The notes beneath the pieces are model-generated. The model was given only the letters and a program-made list of their open reading frames with translations. It searched no databases and was not told the DNA's origin. Shown here piece by piece: positions 14,431-25,873 of a stretch of 64,000 nt of DNA. The translations under genes were made by a program, and so were the position numbers. Where the stretch lies: the NCBI GenBank assembly GCA_965153455.1, contig OZ234494.1:18104001-18168000 (forward strand), in the 5' to 3' direction. Each line of letters begins with the position of its first letter. The first letter of the stretch is position 1. The DNA is from Sphagnum compactum (lineage: Eukaryota > Bryophyta > Sphagnopsida > Sphagnales).

Positions 14431-14860
14431 ATGGAAATCTGCTGCATTTGCAGATGAAAGAAGATTTCATCCATCTTATCTGGCCCACGTATCACTCTAC
14501 TAGCAGGCTAGTCCCACATGCATCTGTCGCACACATCGCTATATACGTCGGTAGCTGCCCTATACTCAACGGTCGGCGACCAAGGAGTTGCCAATTTACC
14601 AACGGACGTATATCCCGGCTACGGACCGGCGACTTGTTCAAACTGGGAACCGGGGGTCCCACCCCGCCCCTTCCCCCCCACCGTCCAACGGACAGTCCTG
14701 GGATATGCGCCATCGCCTGCCATTGGTCCACGTCACTGGATCCATGTGTACCCACCGTCACTTTTGTTGTACAGAGATGGAGACAAAGCCCGCGCTGGCA
14801 GATGCTTTACATCGACGGTTCTGGTGTCTCCGATCTTTGGATCGTATGGTCAGCAGTGGG

Positions 14861-14880
14861 ACGTGGCTGGTTGACGTGGG
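14861..14880 (+). promoter_or_regulatory. Two ABRE-like ACGTGG motifs
   Basis: ACGTGGC (14861-14867) and ACGTGGG (14874-14880) lie 13 bp apart, about 275-290 bp before the start codon of the acidic-protein gene. Additional ACGT cores occur at about 14486 (CCCACGTA) and 14728 (CCACGTCA). ACGTGGC is the classical ABA-response element of plant LEA and dehydrin promoters, where pairs are usually needed. This fits the stress-protein reading of the gene downstream. Confidence 0.5.
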
Positions 14881-15149
14881 TCCTTTTGTTGATTTGGCGT
14901 CGTCTTCTTCGCTCTCTTATAGCGCTCCGTTGCGTCTTGTCTCTTCAGCAATTCCAGTTCTCGTGTCTTGATCGCTGTGATTTTTGTTTTCCCCCTTTTT
15001 TTGTTGTTGCCGATCCGAGCTCCCCCGTTAGTGCGAAACTGAGGAGAAGATTGTAGAGCTTCGCTTGCGTCCAGTACTTGTGGTGTTGTTTTTGGGGGAG
15101 AGTGTGTGTTTTTTTTTCGCTCCTCTCCGTTGTAGTGTGTGAAGGCAAA

Positions 15150-15699
15150 ATGGCGGATGAGCAGCAGAATGTGCCTGAGCTTGATCAGCAGCTAAAGAAT
15201 TTGGAAATTAACGACGGGCAGCCAAAGCTCGGGACTGATGAATCGGCCGGCGATGAAGTGGACGTGAAACCCGAGCACAAAGTGCACAGCGATGACGAGC
15301 CTCTGCCGCCTCCAGCTACGCAGACTGATGATGCTGGTGATGGTGAGAATCTGACTGCACCAGCTGGGGACGATGCAGAACCCGCCTTCGAAGATGCGTC
15401 TGCGACTGATGATTCTACTACAGAAACCACAACCCCGCCGGCAGAGACAAGTAAGAAGCCTCCTAGAGATCCATCTTCCATTCTAGAGCTCTGACTGTTT
15501 TGTTGGTCTTGAGGTCGCTGCAAACTTGTGAAAAATCCTAATGGTCAATCGATCTCATGTGTTGCGATCCTTGGTAATTTTTGCTGCTGCAGCGGAAGAG
15601 CCTCAGCCAAAGAAGGAGGGATTTTTCGCTAAGCTCAAGGAGAAAGTCACCTTCCATCATCATCCCAAGCCGGCTGAGGACGAAGCAGTCGCGGTTTGA
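15150..15699 (+). CDS. Small acidic hydrophilic protein, dehydrin/LEA-like
   Basis: Two exons: 15150-15450 and 15593-15699, with a 142-bp intron. The donor is A|GTAAGA and the acceptor follows TGCTGCTGCAG, joined in phase 1. The product is 135 residues. It starts MADEQQNVPELDQQLKNLEI and is rich in Asp, Glu, Thr, Pro and Ala without a hydrophobic core, so it is probably disordered and cytosolic. The second exon gives KKEGFFAKLKEKV followed by a His triplet and an acidic tail ending DEAVAV. This resembles a degenerate K-segment (the lysine-rich amphipathic helix of dehydrins) but lacks the usual KLPG end. Family knowledge would suggest membrane or protein protection under drought or cold. The upstream ABRE-like pair agrees. 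The start was chosen as the first in-frame ATG after a pyrimidine-rich leader; unspliced, exon 1 runs on only to a stop at 15492-15494. A second K-like reading lies out of frame after the stop (see findings). Other acidic disordered proteins remain possible. Confidence 0.65.
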
Positions 15700-16123
15700 G
15701 GAGGATCGATGCTGCATCTGCAACTCCGAAGAAGGGATCTGTCCTCACCAAGATCAAGACCGAGAAGCTTAGCAGTGAACAGAGCTCTAGAGCCTTAACT
15801 CCATGTCCTCTAAACTTTGTGGAGTGATCATAAACTAAATTCCAAGGATAATACCTCGGGTCGACTTCTTCCCAGCTACAAGTTTTATTTTTTTCCTATC
15901 TTAAAAGTGATGATGTCCAGACCACATCGATCTGCAGATTCAGATCTGATAGTCTCGTCTGACTTTTTCTTCCCAAAATTTGCAGGCAGAAAAAAGGGGA
16001 AAAAAAAACAATAATTACAGATTCTGTGTTTTTATCGTCTGCAAAGCCACCCATGAGCAATGCGCAAATGTCTGTCTAGGCACTTGGTTTGTAAAGTAGA
16101 CACACGAGTCTAGTAAATCTTGT

Positions 16124-16129
16124 AATAAA
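16124..16129 (+). terminator. AATAAA poly(A) signal
   Basis: AATAAA about 430 bp after the stop codon of the acidic-protein gene, inside GT- and T-rich sequence. Nearest canonical signal I noticed on that strand. Plant signals are degenerate, so this is a reasonable guess only. Confidence 0.35.
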
Positions 16130-17249
16130 ATGATCTAGAATGCGCCATTTCTACATGAGCATTTGTGAAATGTGACGTCCTTATTCTAAGTTAGTTTGTG
16201 CTTTGCAAGCAGTCACACTAAAAAACAACATGGTTGATGAATTCCAGAATCCAAGTTGAGGAATCTAAGCAGAGATTATGATTGATATAACCCTTTGATC
16301 TCCAATTATGTATCCTTGAATAAGTCTTCACAGATCTATTTAGTACACACTTGCATTTGATTCCTCTTTTGTCAGGCTATCTAGAAATTGTGAGCCCATT
16401 ACAATCACGGATTCTGTGCAAAAGCTGAACAGTGAACTTCAATACTTGTAAGCTTTGAAAACTTCCAAGTTATGCACTGTGTCCTGATAAGCTGTAACAT
16501 TGGGTTGTGAAAGATTGTGGACGGATCCATGTGATGCAACAACAAGAAAAGGTGGCTATGCTTAATTCAGCAAGCTTAATTAGCAATCTGCTTAATTGGC
16601 CAGCTGAAACTAGTATTGTTTTAGGATGTTTTCTTATTGATCATGTTGTTGCTGCAAACATGGTATGCTGAAGTGACTTCAATTCTGACAGTTGAGATGG
16701 CAAGAGCTTCAGAGGCAAATTAGCCTTTGGTAAGTTGATAAGGAATCTGCTGGATTAAATGGGGAGGAGAAAGCATTCATCACACAGCTCCGCAGTAATG
16801 GAGAGGAGTTTATGGCTGAAGACTTTTCACTGAGCACAAATTCTTCTTTCAACATAGCTGATGTCAGATGTAATTTACACAAGAAGTGCAATAAGTGTTT
16901 TCTCTCATTTTCCCATGTGCCTCAAGAACTCTTCATTCAAAATTGTTTGGAAGAGGATAGTAACTAGGATGTCCTCTTCTTGCCTCAAAGAAATGCTTGA
17001 GAACCTCAAAAGTTTTTGTGAGGAATTCTTGAAGATGATTTGTGGATGAACATAGGTTCATTCATGTAGTATGATTTAAGACAAGGGACATGTCTCATAC
17101 TAAGGACTTGAAGAGGTGTGTCACCAAAGGATTCTACCAATTGTATATATATTTGTCTCATGCAAGATAAAGGAAGAGATTTTCTTCTTACAAAGAAACT
17201 CCTACTTCATTGTTGTTCTTGAATGTCTCTAATGCTCAAAACTTTTACA
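16130..17249. other. Intergenic DNA ending in a probable copia LTR/U5
   Basis: No gene I can support. The last ~100 bp (about 17140-17248) lies directly before a copia primer-binding site. It reads like an LTR R/U5 region: TATATATA, then a T-rich stretch, ending ACTTTTACA. I could not identify the LTR's left edge or a matching 3' LTR. Confidence 0.4.
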
Positions 17250-18760
17250 TGGTATCAAAGCTTGGTTACAACACTAGTTGAAGTGCATAGAATAACGAAA
17301 ACATAGAGTTCATGCTCTATGTCTTTTTGAAGGGTGTGATCTCACGATCAAAAAAAGATGGCTACTCTTGTTGGTGTTGGTGGCTTTGGTGTTGCAAGAG
17401 GTGCAAGCCAAGCCTCTATAGTCAATCCAAATAGTGACGGTAGGCCAATAACAATTGAAAAGATGAATGGAATAACAAAACTTCTCAATTTGCAAATAAA
17501 ATTAAAGTTTATTCTAGTGAGGAATGGCTTATTGAGTGTGGTCAATGGGGTTGGAATTAACCCAAGACCAACAGATGCTACATGTTATGACTTTCACCAT
17601 GCAAGAAGGTGAAGATGTCATGACTTACTTAGAAAAATTTCAAGCCTTTATGAACAAGATGATAGAGGTTGAAATTAAAGTAGAGGATGATGATGCAATT
17701 AATCAAATCCTTCATGGTTTGCCTTCTTCCTACAAGACCTTCATTTTCACAATTGGAATCTAGTTGGGATTGACATTGTTAATATTATTTGGCAAACTCC
17801 AATGAGAAGAAATTATGAATGAACAATTTAACCAAGGAGATAACAATTTTGCAACTTTCTATTCAAGAAATCAAAGTAATGGTGCATTCACACTTGATGT
17901 TAAATCAATGTTAAATGAAAATCTAGGGGGCATCCTAGGTGGCACCCAATGTTAATTGGGTGATGGCTTAATGTTAAGTGAATGTTAGCTTAACATAAAA
18001 TTTTCATGATACTAGGTTTACGGTTAGTTTCATGTTAGGGGTCTCAACACTAGAGTCCCTAACACAAAGTGTGAACACACCTTAAAAAAGACCATAAACA
18101 AAAATGGAATAAGTAAAAGGAAAATACAATCAAGCCCGATCTACTAATCTTGATGGGACATTATCAACACAATTTCAACCAAAATGTAAAAAGGGATTGC
18201 TTTCATTGTGGTATACATGGACAATGCATAAAAGATTGCAAAAAAAAGGCAAAGGAGATTGTAAAAAAATTTAAAATCAAGTAAATAATGCCACAATATC
18301 AAAGATAATAAAATATTCCCAAAGTTTCAAATGTTTTCAGCAATATAAGGGAAAGCAAAAGATTCCCATACATGTTTCCTAGATTCTAGTTGTACAAAAC
18401 ACATAACTCTTCACAAGGAGTGGTTTCACAATCTTGAACCCTTACCTTCTTTTGAAGACATTTACCTAGCCGATGGCAAGAGTCAACAAACAAAAGGGAT
18501 GGGATCAATTTCCCTCTTTCTAGAATTAGGACATAAATTGGATGTACACAATGTATTTTATGTTCATGGATTGAATCAAAGCTTGATGTCATTAGGACAA
18601 ATTGTAACATTAGGAATTAAACTAAGATTTGAAGATGATATATGTTGGATTTCTACAAAAGATGTGAAAAAAAAATGTGAAAATACAATTAAGAAAAGAA
18701 GGGAACTTGTACCTAGTTGGAGTTCGAATAGTGGTAGAAACAAGTATTTATTGCCCCAAG
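17250..18760 (+). pseudogene. Ty1/copia retrotransposon remnant (gag plus start of pol)
   Basis: A primer-binding site TGGTATCAAAGC (17250-17261) is close to the initiator-Met tRNA-type site of plant copia elements. It is followed by broken gag: frame 17358-17612 carries the N-terminal part, then a +1 shift to the frame ending 17763. The latter holds the UBN2-type gag signature, with EGEDVMTYLEKFQAFMNKM and then ILHGLPSSYKTF. Downstream (about 18190-18240) is a zinc knuckle CFHCGIHGQCIKDC in which the expected His is Gln. Around 18384 comes the retropepsin-like FLDSSCTKHIT, with DSG changed to DSS, and then a GAG-pre-integrase-like stretch (18499-18660). Integrase, reverse transcriptase and RNase H are absent. 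Frameshifts, stops and an inserted MITE show it is dead. Confidence 0.8.
17881..18081. mobile_element. ~200-bp MITE inserted in the copia remnant
   Basis: The left end GGTGCATTCACACTTGATGT is mirrored by the right end, which read on minus is GGTGTGTTCACACTTTGTGT. Trinucleotide TAA lies next to both ends, offset by one base (17877-17879 and 18083-18085). That would suit a PIF/Harbinger-type 3-bp target duplication. The inside repeats TTAATGTTAA-type motifs and has no frame. It interrupts the gag-to-zinc-knuckle region, so it arrived after the retrotransposon. Confidence 0.65.
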
Positions 18761-18839
18761 TTAATAGACATGCATGTGGAACTTTAGGGTCCACCCATTC
18801 ATTTGATTGGTGGTGTAGGGGTGCACCCATGCATTGAAG

Positions 18840-21800
18840 GGAGGATTCAATAACAGATGACAAAACCAACAAACGTGTGACCAAAACCCAAAAGGTAAGC
18901 AGAAGGGCTTTCTCTTTGTTGCACAAGGTAGTTGGTTGTGTCCTGTATACATTGTTTCATTCCAATCCTGCTTTGGATTTTTTTTTTTATTATAATATGA
19001 TGTAGCCGAGAATAAGCAGATTCGGCTCTAGAAGGCTTATTTTTGATATTGCAATCTGATGTAGCCAAAAATGAACGGGGTTTATTGTTCAGTGAGAGAT
19101 GATGGATCTGTTAATTGGTGAACATGATTAGCATTGTGAAATGGCGCAAGCATGAGCTTCTAAATATGAACAAGAGGTCAAGGAATTTTTTATTTTCCAT
19201 GAGCAGCTCAAGCGAAAACACACACTTAGTTTTATTGTCGATTTTGTCTTATTATAGTAGTAGTGTCTGTGTTGGAGTGAATAATGAAGAAGAGAACACA
19301 AAATAAAGAAGGTTCATACCCAAGTGTTGTGATGTTTTGTTTCATACCCAAGTTACAACTTTTACATGTGGCCATATGCATAAGTGAGGTTTAGGATTTA
19401 GGGTTTTATATAGATTTGCTATTGGGTTGAAGATTTGATGCCATTCTTTTGTTCCATCCTTTAACAATGCAACTCCACTTACAAAAAGGTATGTCACGAG
19501 CAATTGACTGGATGGAATAACTCTGTTTGGTCTATAAGAAGCAATGCCTTAAAGATTTTTGTCACTATGTCCAATCCTTGCCTCCCTGACTTGCTTTCTT
19601 GTTGCAACATCTCAAATGCAAGTTAGTTGGCTTTTAATGGCATCATGTCATTGATCTGATGTCCTACATTTTGGACAATTGACATCTTGTGTTGATGACA
19701 CAATTTTGTGGTCATTGTCAATCATACAATTGTTTTGGACATGTATGAAAGTTCCATAAGCACATACATTGAAACACATGGTATGCAATGCTTGAATGTT
19801 CATGTTCATACGCAAGATCCTTACAACATTTTGGCTATTACCACAGTAGAAGGGCAGCTTTAGCACATGTCTATGGAATAATTATTTAATTTTGAAGATT
19901 TTATTTCGAAATTAGAATATTCCATGAATATTTCAAAAGATTCTTCCTTTTTCCTTCACAAAAAAGGTTCTTTGAGAAAAATAATTTTTGAACATTTCAG
20001 TGTTTCTAAAAATAATACAATTTGTGCCGAAGCTGCCAAGTTACCATGATATTCATACTAGCTTGCTATATGAAAAATAAATTAATCCCAATACCTAAAC
20101 TAGACTGATATGTACAAATTCAAAAAATCCTAATACCAAAACCAAACCATTACTTTCAAATTGACATAATTGTCATACACAAGTTGAACCATTATTGACC
20201 CTTCTCATGAACATGTGCTAACCAATATCCATATTGAACCCAAGGATTCAGAAACTAATGTCCCTTCTTTTTAATGGTGGATTCCAACTATTCAATGGGC
20301 AAGTGGAGTGGAAGCTTTTTCCATTTCAAACTGAAAACCTTGTTGGAGGATGGTTGTCTTTAGTGTTGAGGACCTTCAATATTGAACCATAGTAAGTACA
20401 TTTTAAAAACTCAAGAAGCACTTTGCTTTTAACTCAAAACTTTTATGTATGTTTTAAATTTTATTTCTTCCTCAAAATGAAAAAAAATACATAACAAAAA
20501 TATCGTGCTATTCCAATGAAGGTAAATGTCATCATGAGGTAGCACCACCAGACCAATATCAGTATCCCCTAGTATCAAGTTTCAATTCACAACTACTGGT
20601 ACTAGCAAGTGTCACCAACAGTTAAGTATTTATCCCAGCTTGACCTAAATCTGAAAATTCCGTGACCAACCAGGACCTAGTTGAAAGGCAATCCCTGAAA
20701 ATTTCAGCTGGTCTCTTTAAAAAGACCATACCTGCTCAACACTAGTAGAGACCATACCAATGGGGCAGACTGCTTGTTTCCAACCCTCTTTACTAGGTGT
20801 ATACTGTTGTGATGCACAGGTTTTTCTGGACTTAGGCCATGAATTGTTGGGAGATCTTCATTTCAAATACCCATCAACAAGTTCCATTCAAGAATAGCTA
20901 CCCACTTGTTCAATTTGTCTACTCAATCACTCAAGTGACATGTTGATGTTTACAATTAAAATTCTCTTTACCAGATCAGGGCAGACAACAAAATTAGAGG
21001 TGCCACAGTTGCAATGAATTGTAGCATATCTCAGTACCACTAACTTGAAAAGTAGGACAATTACCTGGATCACATCCTACCCACTCCCACCTGCAAGACC
21101 AGATTAGGGAACAGTGTACAAAGGTTCATATTACTCTGTAAATTCCCACTGGTGAATCATGGTTAAGAACTCTATCCATTAATGAAGTCTTGACCTCACA
21201 CATCAATACATCATTGCCAGCGGTTGTGATGATCTCTAGACCTCAGAGCATAGAACTGTGTACCAAAGAGTTCCTCTTCAGTGACAGTGGAAGATTTGGA
21301 CATCAGTGTTTAATATATTGTATTATTCACTAACATCATGTGATTATTTCCTCAGACACAACTGCTGGCCATAAGATGAATCCTCACAACAGGAGGATAA
21401 GTAGCCCTGCATGTATAGAGCAAACAAGAAACTGAAATGCAAATTTGTGCCACTACATATGCTTAATTGAACTGTGTACTTCTAAAGAACTGCTCATATA
21501 AACAGTAACAAATTATGCAGTGCTTCTTTGTACAAAGAATTGGGTTCACTTCACATTGCAAAGTCTCTTTCTTTCCCACAAAGAAAACACTTACTTTCAA
21601 TGTCAAGTAAAGAAACATGGGCAGATCTTAGATCACAAAAGACCGTAGCTCAACATATGAGCCAGATATTCCTGTTGTCCCAAGGAGTGTGATCTGTCAT
21701 TTGGCCCACAATGTTGGTAAGAATACCAGAAGGTCTAAAGAGTAGGAACATAACAGAACCACCAAATGACTATATAACTACAGTACTTGAAGTACCTCCC

Positions 21801-21960
21801 ATATAGCAATCAACTACACAGGTATAGCTCACAAGTACAAAAAATTATAGGATCCTACAGTGCTAGCCTGCATCTTATAACTTGTGACATCTCATCCCTC
21901 TAGAAATCTTATGCCTTGCATTGGCCTTCAGCAGTATTGAAAGGCTATTTAGCTTTATTG
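18840..21960. other. Intergenic DNA without a supported gene
   Basis: Copia-like sequence is lost by about 18.8 kb. At 19000-19080 a phrase like CTGATGTAGCC(G/A)A(G/A)AAT occurs twice about 60 bp apart. Between 20500 and 21900 the DNA is less AT-rich and could contain late exons or the 3' UTR of the minus-strand gene at 22.0-23.5 kb. One candidate exon with clean AG and GT borders on minus is 21065-21090; in the required phase it would add six residues and a stop. Confidence 0.35.
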
Positions 21961-22057
21961 TGAAAGACTATTTCAAGTGACAAATACTTGGAAGCTTGCA
22001 ACAAGATGTTCTGTCATCCAAACACCATTGAAGAGAAAGTAAAGATGAGATACTAAC

Positions 22058-23531
22058 CTTTGACCATTTTGGGTCAGTGCTAGAAAAGCGCTGCTTGATT
22101 TGTACAAGAAGGCTGCCCAAATCATTTTCCACCTTTTTCTTCAAGTATGCTTCACTCTCCTCATCAAATGAGTCCAGGTACTGTACATACTTTCCAAGAG
22201 CTGCTTCCACAGCTTTTTGTGTTGACTCAGGTAATGGGTTCACATCCTGCAGCCCACAATTCATATCCTGCTGTGAGAAACCTTAAGCTACACATGGAAG
22301 GAGCCCAGGTAAGCTGTTTAGTTTATCTTCTGAAAAGTTGTGATGACTTAAGTACCTCTCCTGTGGCTCCACTTATATCAGAGACTTCCATGAGCAGTTC
22401 TGACAAACCACCCCCAAATGTCTCAACTGCTTTAGCAGACCGCCATGCAGTTGCCAGTGCTTCTTTCCCTACATTGTCTTCACTTTTACTTGCAAGCACA
22501 CTCTCTACAGCTGCTGCAACTTCTGGGTCAATGTTCAACCAGCTGCCACCCAACAATGCATTCAAGGTGTTCAATATTCTCGTGTCCTTGATATCTGGCA
22601 AGGCTGCCAGAAATGTAGTCATTGGTCGCAACTGCTGAGTAAATCTTGACAAGGCTGGTGATAGGTTTGACCCTGGCTTTCCTGGACAAAACAGAAAAAA
22701 GCTTATAAGAGAGGCTGTTGCATTTACTTCCAATTACTTCTCTTGCAATCTCTCATGGTCTGATCATATCAGAAATACTACATCGCAACATCAAGACAAC
22801 AATTTCAGCAAAAGGGAAAAAAGGTTCAACTATTTGATCAGGGTTAAAGGTTGGCCTGAAGCGAAAAATCACAAGAAGCAGCAGGTAAGAAGTGTGCCAA
22901 GCAGAGGAAGCCCTCCCAAACTCAAGTAATAAACAATGGATCTAAAGAAACAGGCTAAATGACTCTAAACTCGTCAAGGGATCATCTAAACCCTAAATTG
23001 GTTCAAGCAGCGAGAGAAGCTTTTCTGAGGACAAATCTAGACAAATCTGCAGCAAGTTCACCGACCACGATCAATAGGACTAAAGTTTCCGACCAAATCT
23101 CTGCACAAGAAAGGCTCTTCCAAGCGAACAAGAAGCACATGCTAGAGTCACAAATTCTGACACATTCTCAAACTGGATCTAGCTCAAACAAAAACGTATG
23201 TTTCACAAAGAGCATAGCCAAACTTCCCTCGAATAACAGGGGAAAATGATCAAGCACTGTTGCCGGCTTCATTCATTCTGTCTGCAAACAGTTTATAAAT
23301 TTCACAACATGTACAGAGTTTCTCCTCTTCTGCACCGATCTGTTTCAACAAAAAGCAAGGAGGGTTACAAATTGAGTTCGACATACCCAAGGAAGATGAT
23401 GGTTGCTTGGAGACAACAACAGCCATCGCCGAAGATAAACCTCTCCACGTATGCACCTTGGGCACCACTCCCGCCACTTCATACAAGCGAGCAAGCACCA
23501 AACGCGCTTGGATCCGAGCTCTAAGCGCCAT
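22058..23531 (-). CDS. Unrecognised, probably mitochondrial protein, at least three exons
   Basis: Exons on minus: 23531-23387, 22681-22356 and 22246-22058. Borders are G|GTATGT, TCCAG|GA, GAG|GTACTT, CTGCAG|GAT and AAG|GTTAGT, and the phases agree throughout (1, 0, 0), which strongly supports the model. The first ~48 residues begin MALRARIQARLVLARLYEVA. They are rich in Arg, Ala and Leu and nearly acid-free, as in a mitochondrial presequence. The mature part is predicted helical, with LNTLNALLGGSWLNIDPEVA and later GKYVQYLDSFDEESEAYLKK. I do not recognise the family. The C-terminus is not settled: without the last splice, translation stops at 21968, and a possible final exon lies at 21065-21090. 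With the three exons alone it has 220 residues. The frame on plus at 22959-23249 lies in its first intron and is probably chance. Confidence 0.6.
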
Positions 23532-23557
23532 CGCTGCTTTCTCTCTCTCTCTGTGCG

Positions 23558-23566
23558 TTAGGGTTA
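23558..23566 (-). promoter_or_regulatory. Telo-box-like TAACCCTAA and GA repeat in 5' leader
   Basis: On minus, TAACCCTAA lies about 27 bp before the start codon, followed by a GAGAGAGAGA run (about 23541-23552). Both are common in leaders of plant housekeeping genes, including those for organellar and translation proteins. This fits the mitochondrial reading of the gene. Confidence 0.4.
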
Positions 23567-23599
23567 TGTGAGCTTTGTTCTTTCCGCGCTTCTCCTTTC

Positions 23600-24540
23600 C
23601 CCCCACGGTCGAACAAGTTGAGAACATGATAACACGCAACTGGGAGCTTCAAGATTACCTGGGCACCGAAACTTGGGAACAAGATAATTAGGGCGACCCA
23701 CCGTTCCGTCAGGCAGCAAGAACGGGGATCTAACAGGGAGTGTCCAGAACCTGACTTGGTATTTCCCCACCGTTGATTAAAAAGGGGTACAGTGTGTTCC
23801 ATACCGTCGATTCACACATCACAACTGGAACTGGTAGAATCAAAAGTGGAACCAGCCTGCTAGATAAACCTGTTCACTGCCAGGAATTTCAACGCTTTTT
23901 AAATACCCGTGTTTATTGGATGGTGATACCCGGGCACATACAGTTAAGCTTTTGCTTAGAAGAACCTTTCACGTACATTTCTCGCAACGCTGGTGATATG
24001 AAAAATATTGGACTAGTACTTCATTTTCAGCAGTCAAAATTGGAAGGTCATCAGGAGAATGTAATCTAGTAACAAAGAAAGATTTTTGAATTTCGGCAGA
24101 TTTTGTGCCAAAAAAACTATTCATATATGCTACTGAATCACAGAAAAGCACGAGTGCAGAGCGTGAAATCGACACAGCCCACAAAGAATGCAAAGAGCTC
24201 GAGAAGGGTGTGTGACGGACATGAGAGAGAGATTAACATCAACATTACAAACAACCTTCTGCATTTCGGCAGATCATGTCTTTATTCCCAAAAACATTCG
24301 TGCTACTGGAGTTACAGAATTTAAGTGCTTGCAGTTTGTTGACGACTGCAATGACTAAATTCCAGCTTGGAAATCAGTCTCACGACTACTACCAACTGAG
24401 CTCCAAACATTGAAGTCCGGGCTCCCACCAAGCTGATTAAAGCTGCAAATTAACACCGAGCCAGCTCAAGAGTTTCCGATTCTTACAATCCAGGCCGACG
24501 AAGGTGATCTAGGGAAAATATTCCAAGTTACCGGGCTGTT
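23600..24540. other. Spacer between the mitochondrial-type gene and GRP gene 1
   Basis: Contains the upstream flank of the minus gene at 22.0-23.5 kb and the 3' flank of the first glycine-rich gene. TTTATT at 24281-24286 (AATAAA on minus) is a possible poly(A) signal for the latter, about 255 bp after its stop. No additional gene is supported. Confidence 0.4.
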
Positions 24541-25802
24541 CTACGGATGGCTCGACCCACCGCCTCCGCCACCTCCGCCACCCCCTCCACTGCTGTGACT
24601 TCCTCCTCCACCACCCCCGCCTCCACCACCTCCTGAAGCACCCCCTCCGCCGCCTCCGCCACCTCCTGAAGCACCACCTCCGCCGCCTCCACCACCCCCT
24701 GAAGCACCCCCTCCGCCGCCTCCTCCACCTCCTCCACTGCTTTTACTTCCTCCTCCGCCTCCACCACCACCTCCACCGCCACCCCCTCCTCCGCCACCGC
24801 CTCCACCACCGCCTCCTCCGCCGCCACCACCACCTCCTGCACTGGTTTTGGATTGACCACCCCCTCCTCCGCCTCCACCACCTCCTGAAGCACCCCCACC
24901 CCCGCCTCCACCACCTCCTGAAGCACCCCCTCCTCCGCCTCCACCACCTCCTGAAGCACCCCCTCCTCCGCCTCCACCACCTCCGCTTGAAGGAGTCGAT
25001 CCTCCTCCACCACCTCCTCCACCACCTCCGCCGCCTCCGCCACCACCTCCTCCTCCTCCTCCGCCGCCACCACCTCCTCCACCGCCTCCTCCACCACCAA
25101 CAGGGCTTTTGCGTCCACCACCACGAGGTGGCTTTGGCCACCATGGCCGGGAACTCGGGCGCGGGCGTCCGCCGCCGCCACCACCGCCTCCACCTCCGCC
25201 ACCTAACATCCTGCTTATTTTTTCCTCGCCGAGCTGGACGTCGACAGTCTTCCATTCATCAGTGCCTTCATCACCAACTCCTTCCTGCGACAATTCAGTG
25301 TAAGGAGCTACGAAGTTAGCAGACAAATATTTCAATGGCTACGTTGCAGAAGACGAGTACTAGTTCTAGGTGAGCATGGCGAGGAGGTCCAATGTAAATC
25401 ACATGTGAGCAGCAGCTAGTGCATCTGCAGGTTCGAGAAATTCCATTGAGCTCATGAATTACTAGCTAACTAATGGCGCACGAGATATGACTACGTACCC
25501 TAGAGATTCCTAATTTCTCTCTTTATCAGCACAAACCAGTGTCAAACAAAATTACAGATGTCTCATTGCAGGTCCCGCATCAGCATGCTAGCTATACAAA
25601 CATTGCAACGCACCTCTTGTGTGACGGTATCTTCTGCGTCGACAGACTCAGATAGAAGTTCTCGCCCCTCACGAATTGGCCTGCTGACGGCTGGCAGCAC
25701 GAATGCATGGCTTACAAGCAGGACCACAGCGAGCAATGCTAGAGCTCCAAGAGGAGCTCGGAAGCAGCTACGAACACCCATACTCCGACTCATGATCACC
25801 AT
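24541..25802 (-). CDS. Secreted glycine-rich protein, family member 1
   Basis: Exon 1 is 25802-25614 (63 codons, donor GAG|GTGCGT). Exon 2 is 25284-24541 (acceptor GTCGCAG|GAA, phase 0); the total is about 310 residues. A hydrophobic signal peptide (LGALALLAVVLLVSHAF) is followed by a likely cut near PAVS|RP, then GRELLSES. Exon 2 opens with an acidic stretch containing VQLGEEKISRM, then a short Arg/Pro/Trp-rich segment, then long glycine tracts. The tracts are broken by regular spacers: runs of the 11-residue unit Ala-Ser-Gly9 (33 bp), plus STPSS, QSKTSA, SKSS and SHSS. It ends SSHP. Such proteins usually act in the cell wall or apoplast; that role is inferred from class. Relative to members 2 and 3, the intron before the glycine part is missing. 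The start was chosen as the first ATG downstream of the TATA box; the longer frame from 25880 begins on the TATA itself. The opposite strand reads as polyproline, a mirror effect. Confidence 0.85.
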
Positions 25803-25873
25803 ATCAACCACCTCTTCCAACTTATGCGACTGCACTGAAAGATGAAGATCGAGTGAGGAGTTGAGGCGCGGAG

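Noticed and set aside
14424-15056. 210-codon plus-strand frame and its neighbours
   Set aside because: Lies in the GC-richer promoter/leader region of the acidic-protein gene. Several frames on both strands are open at once, and residue composition is that of random GC-rich DNA.
22959-23249. 96-codon plus-strand frame
   Set aside because: Falls inside the first intron of the minus-strand gene at 22.1-23.5 kb and has no promoter, match or splice support. Residue use is not implausible, so an antisense transcript cannot be excluded.
24528-25202. Overlapping Val/Glu/Ala-rich and Arg/Trp-rich frames
   Set aside because: Frame-shifted readings of the GGN-rich repeat of GRP member 1; composition follows from the repeat, not from coding selection.
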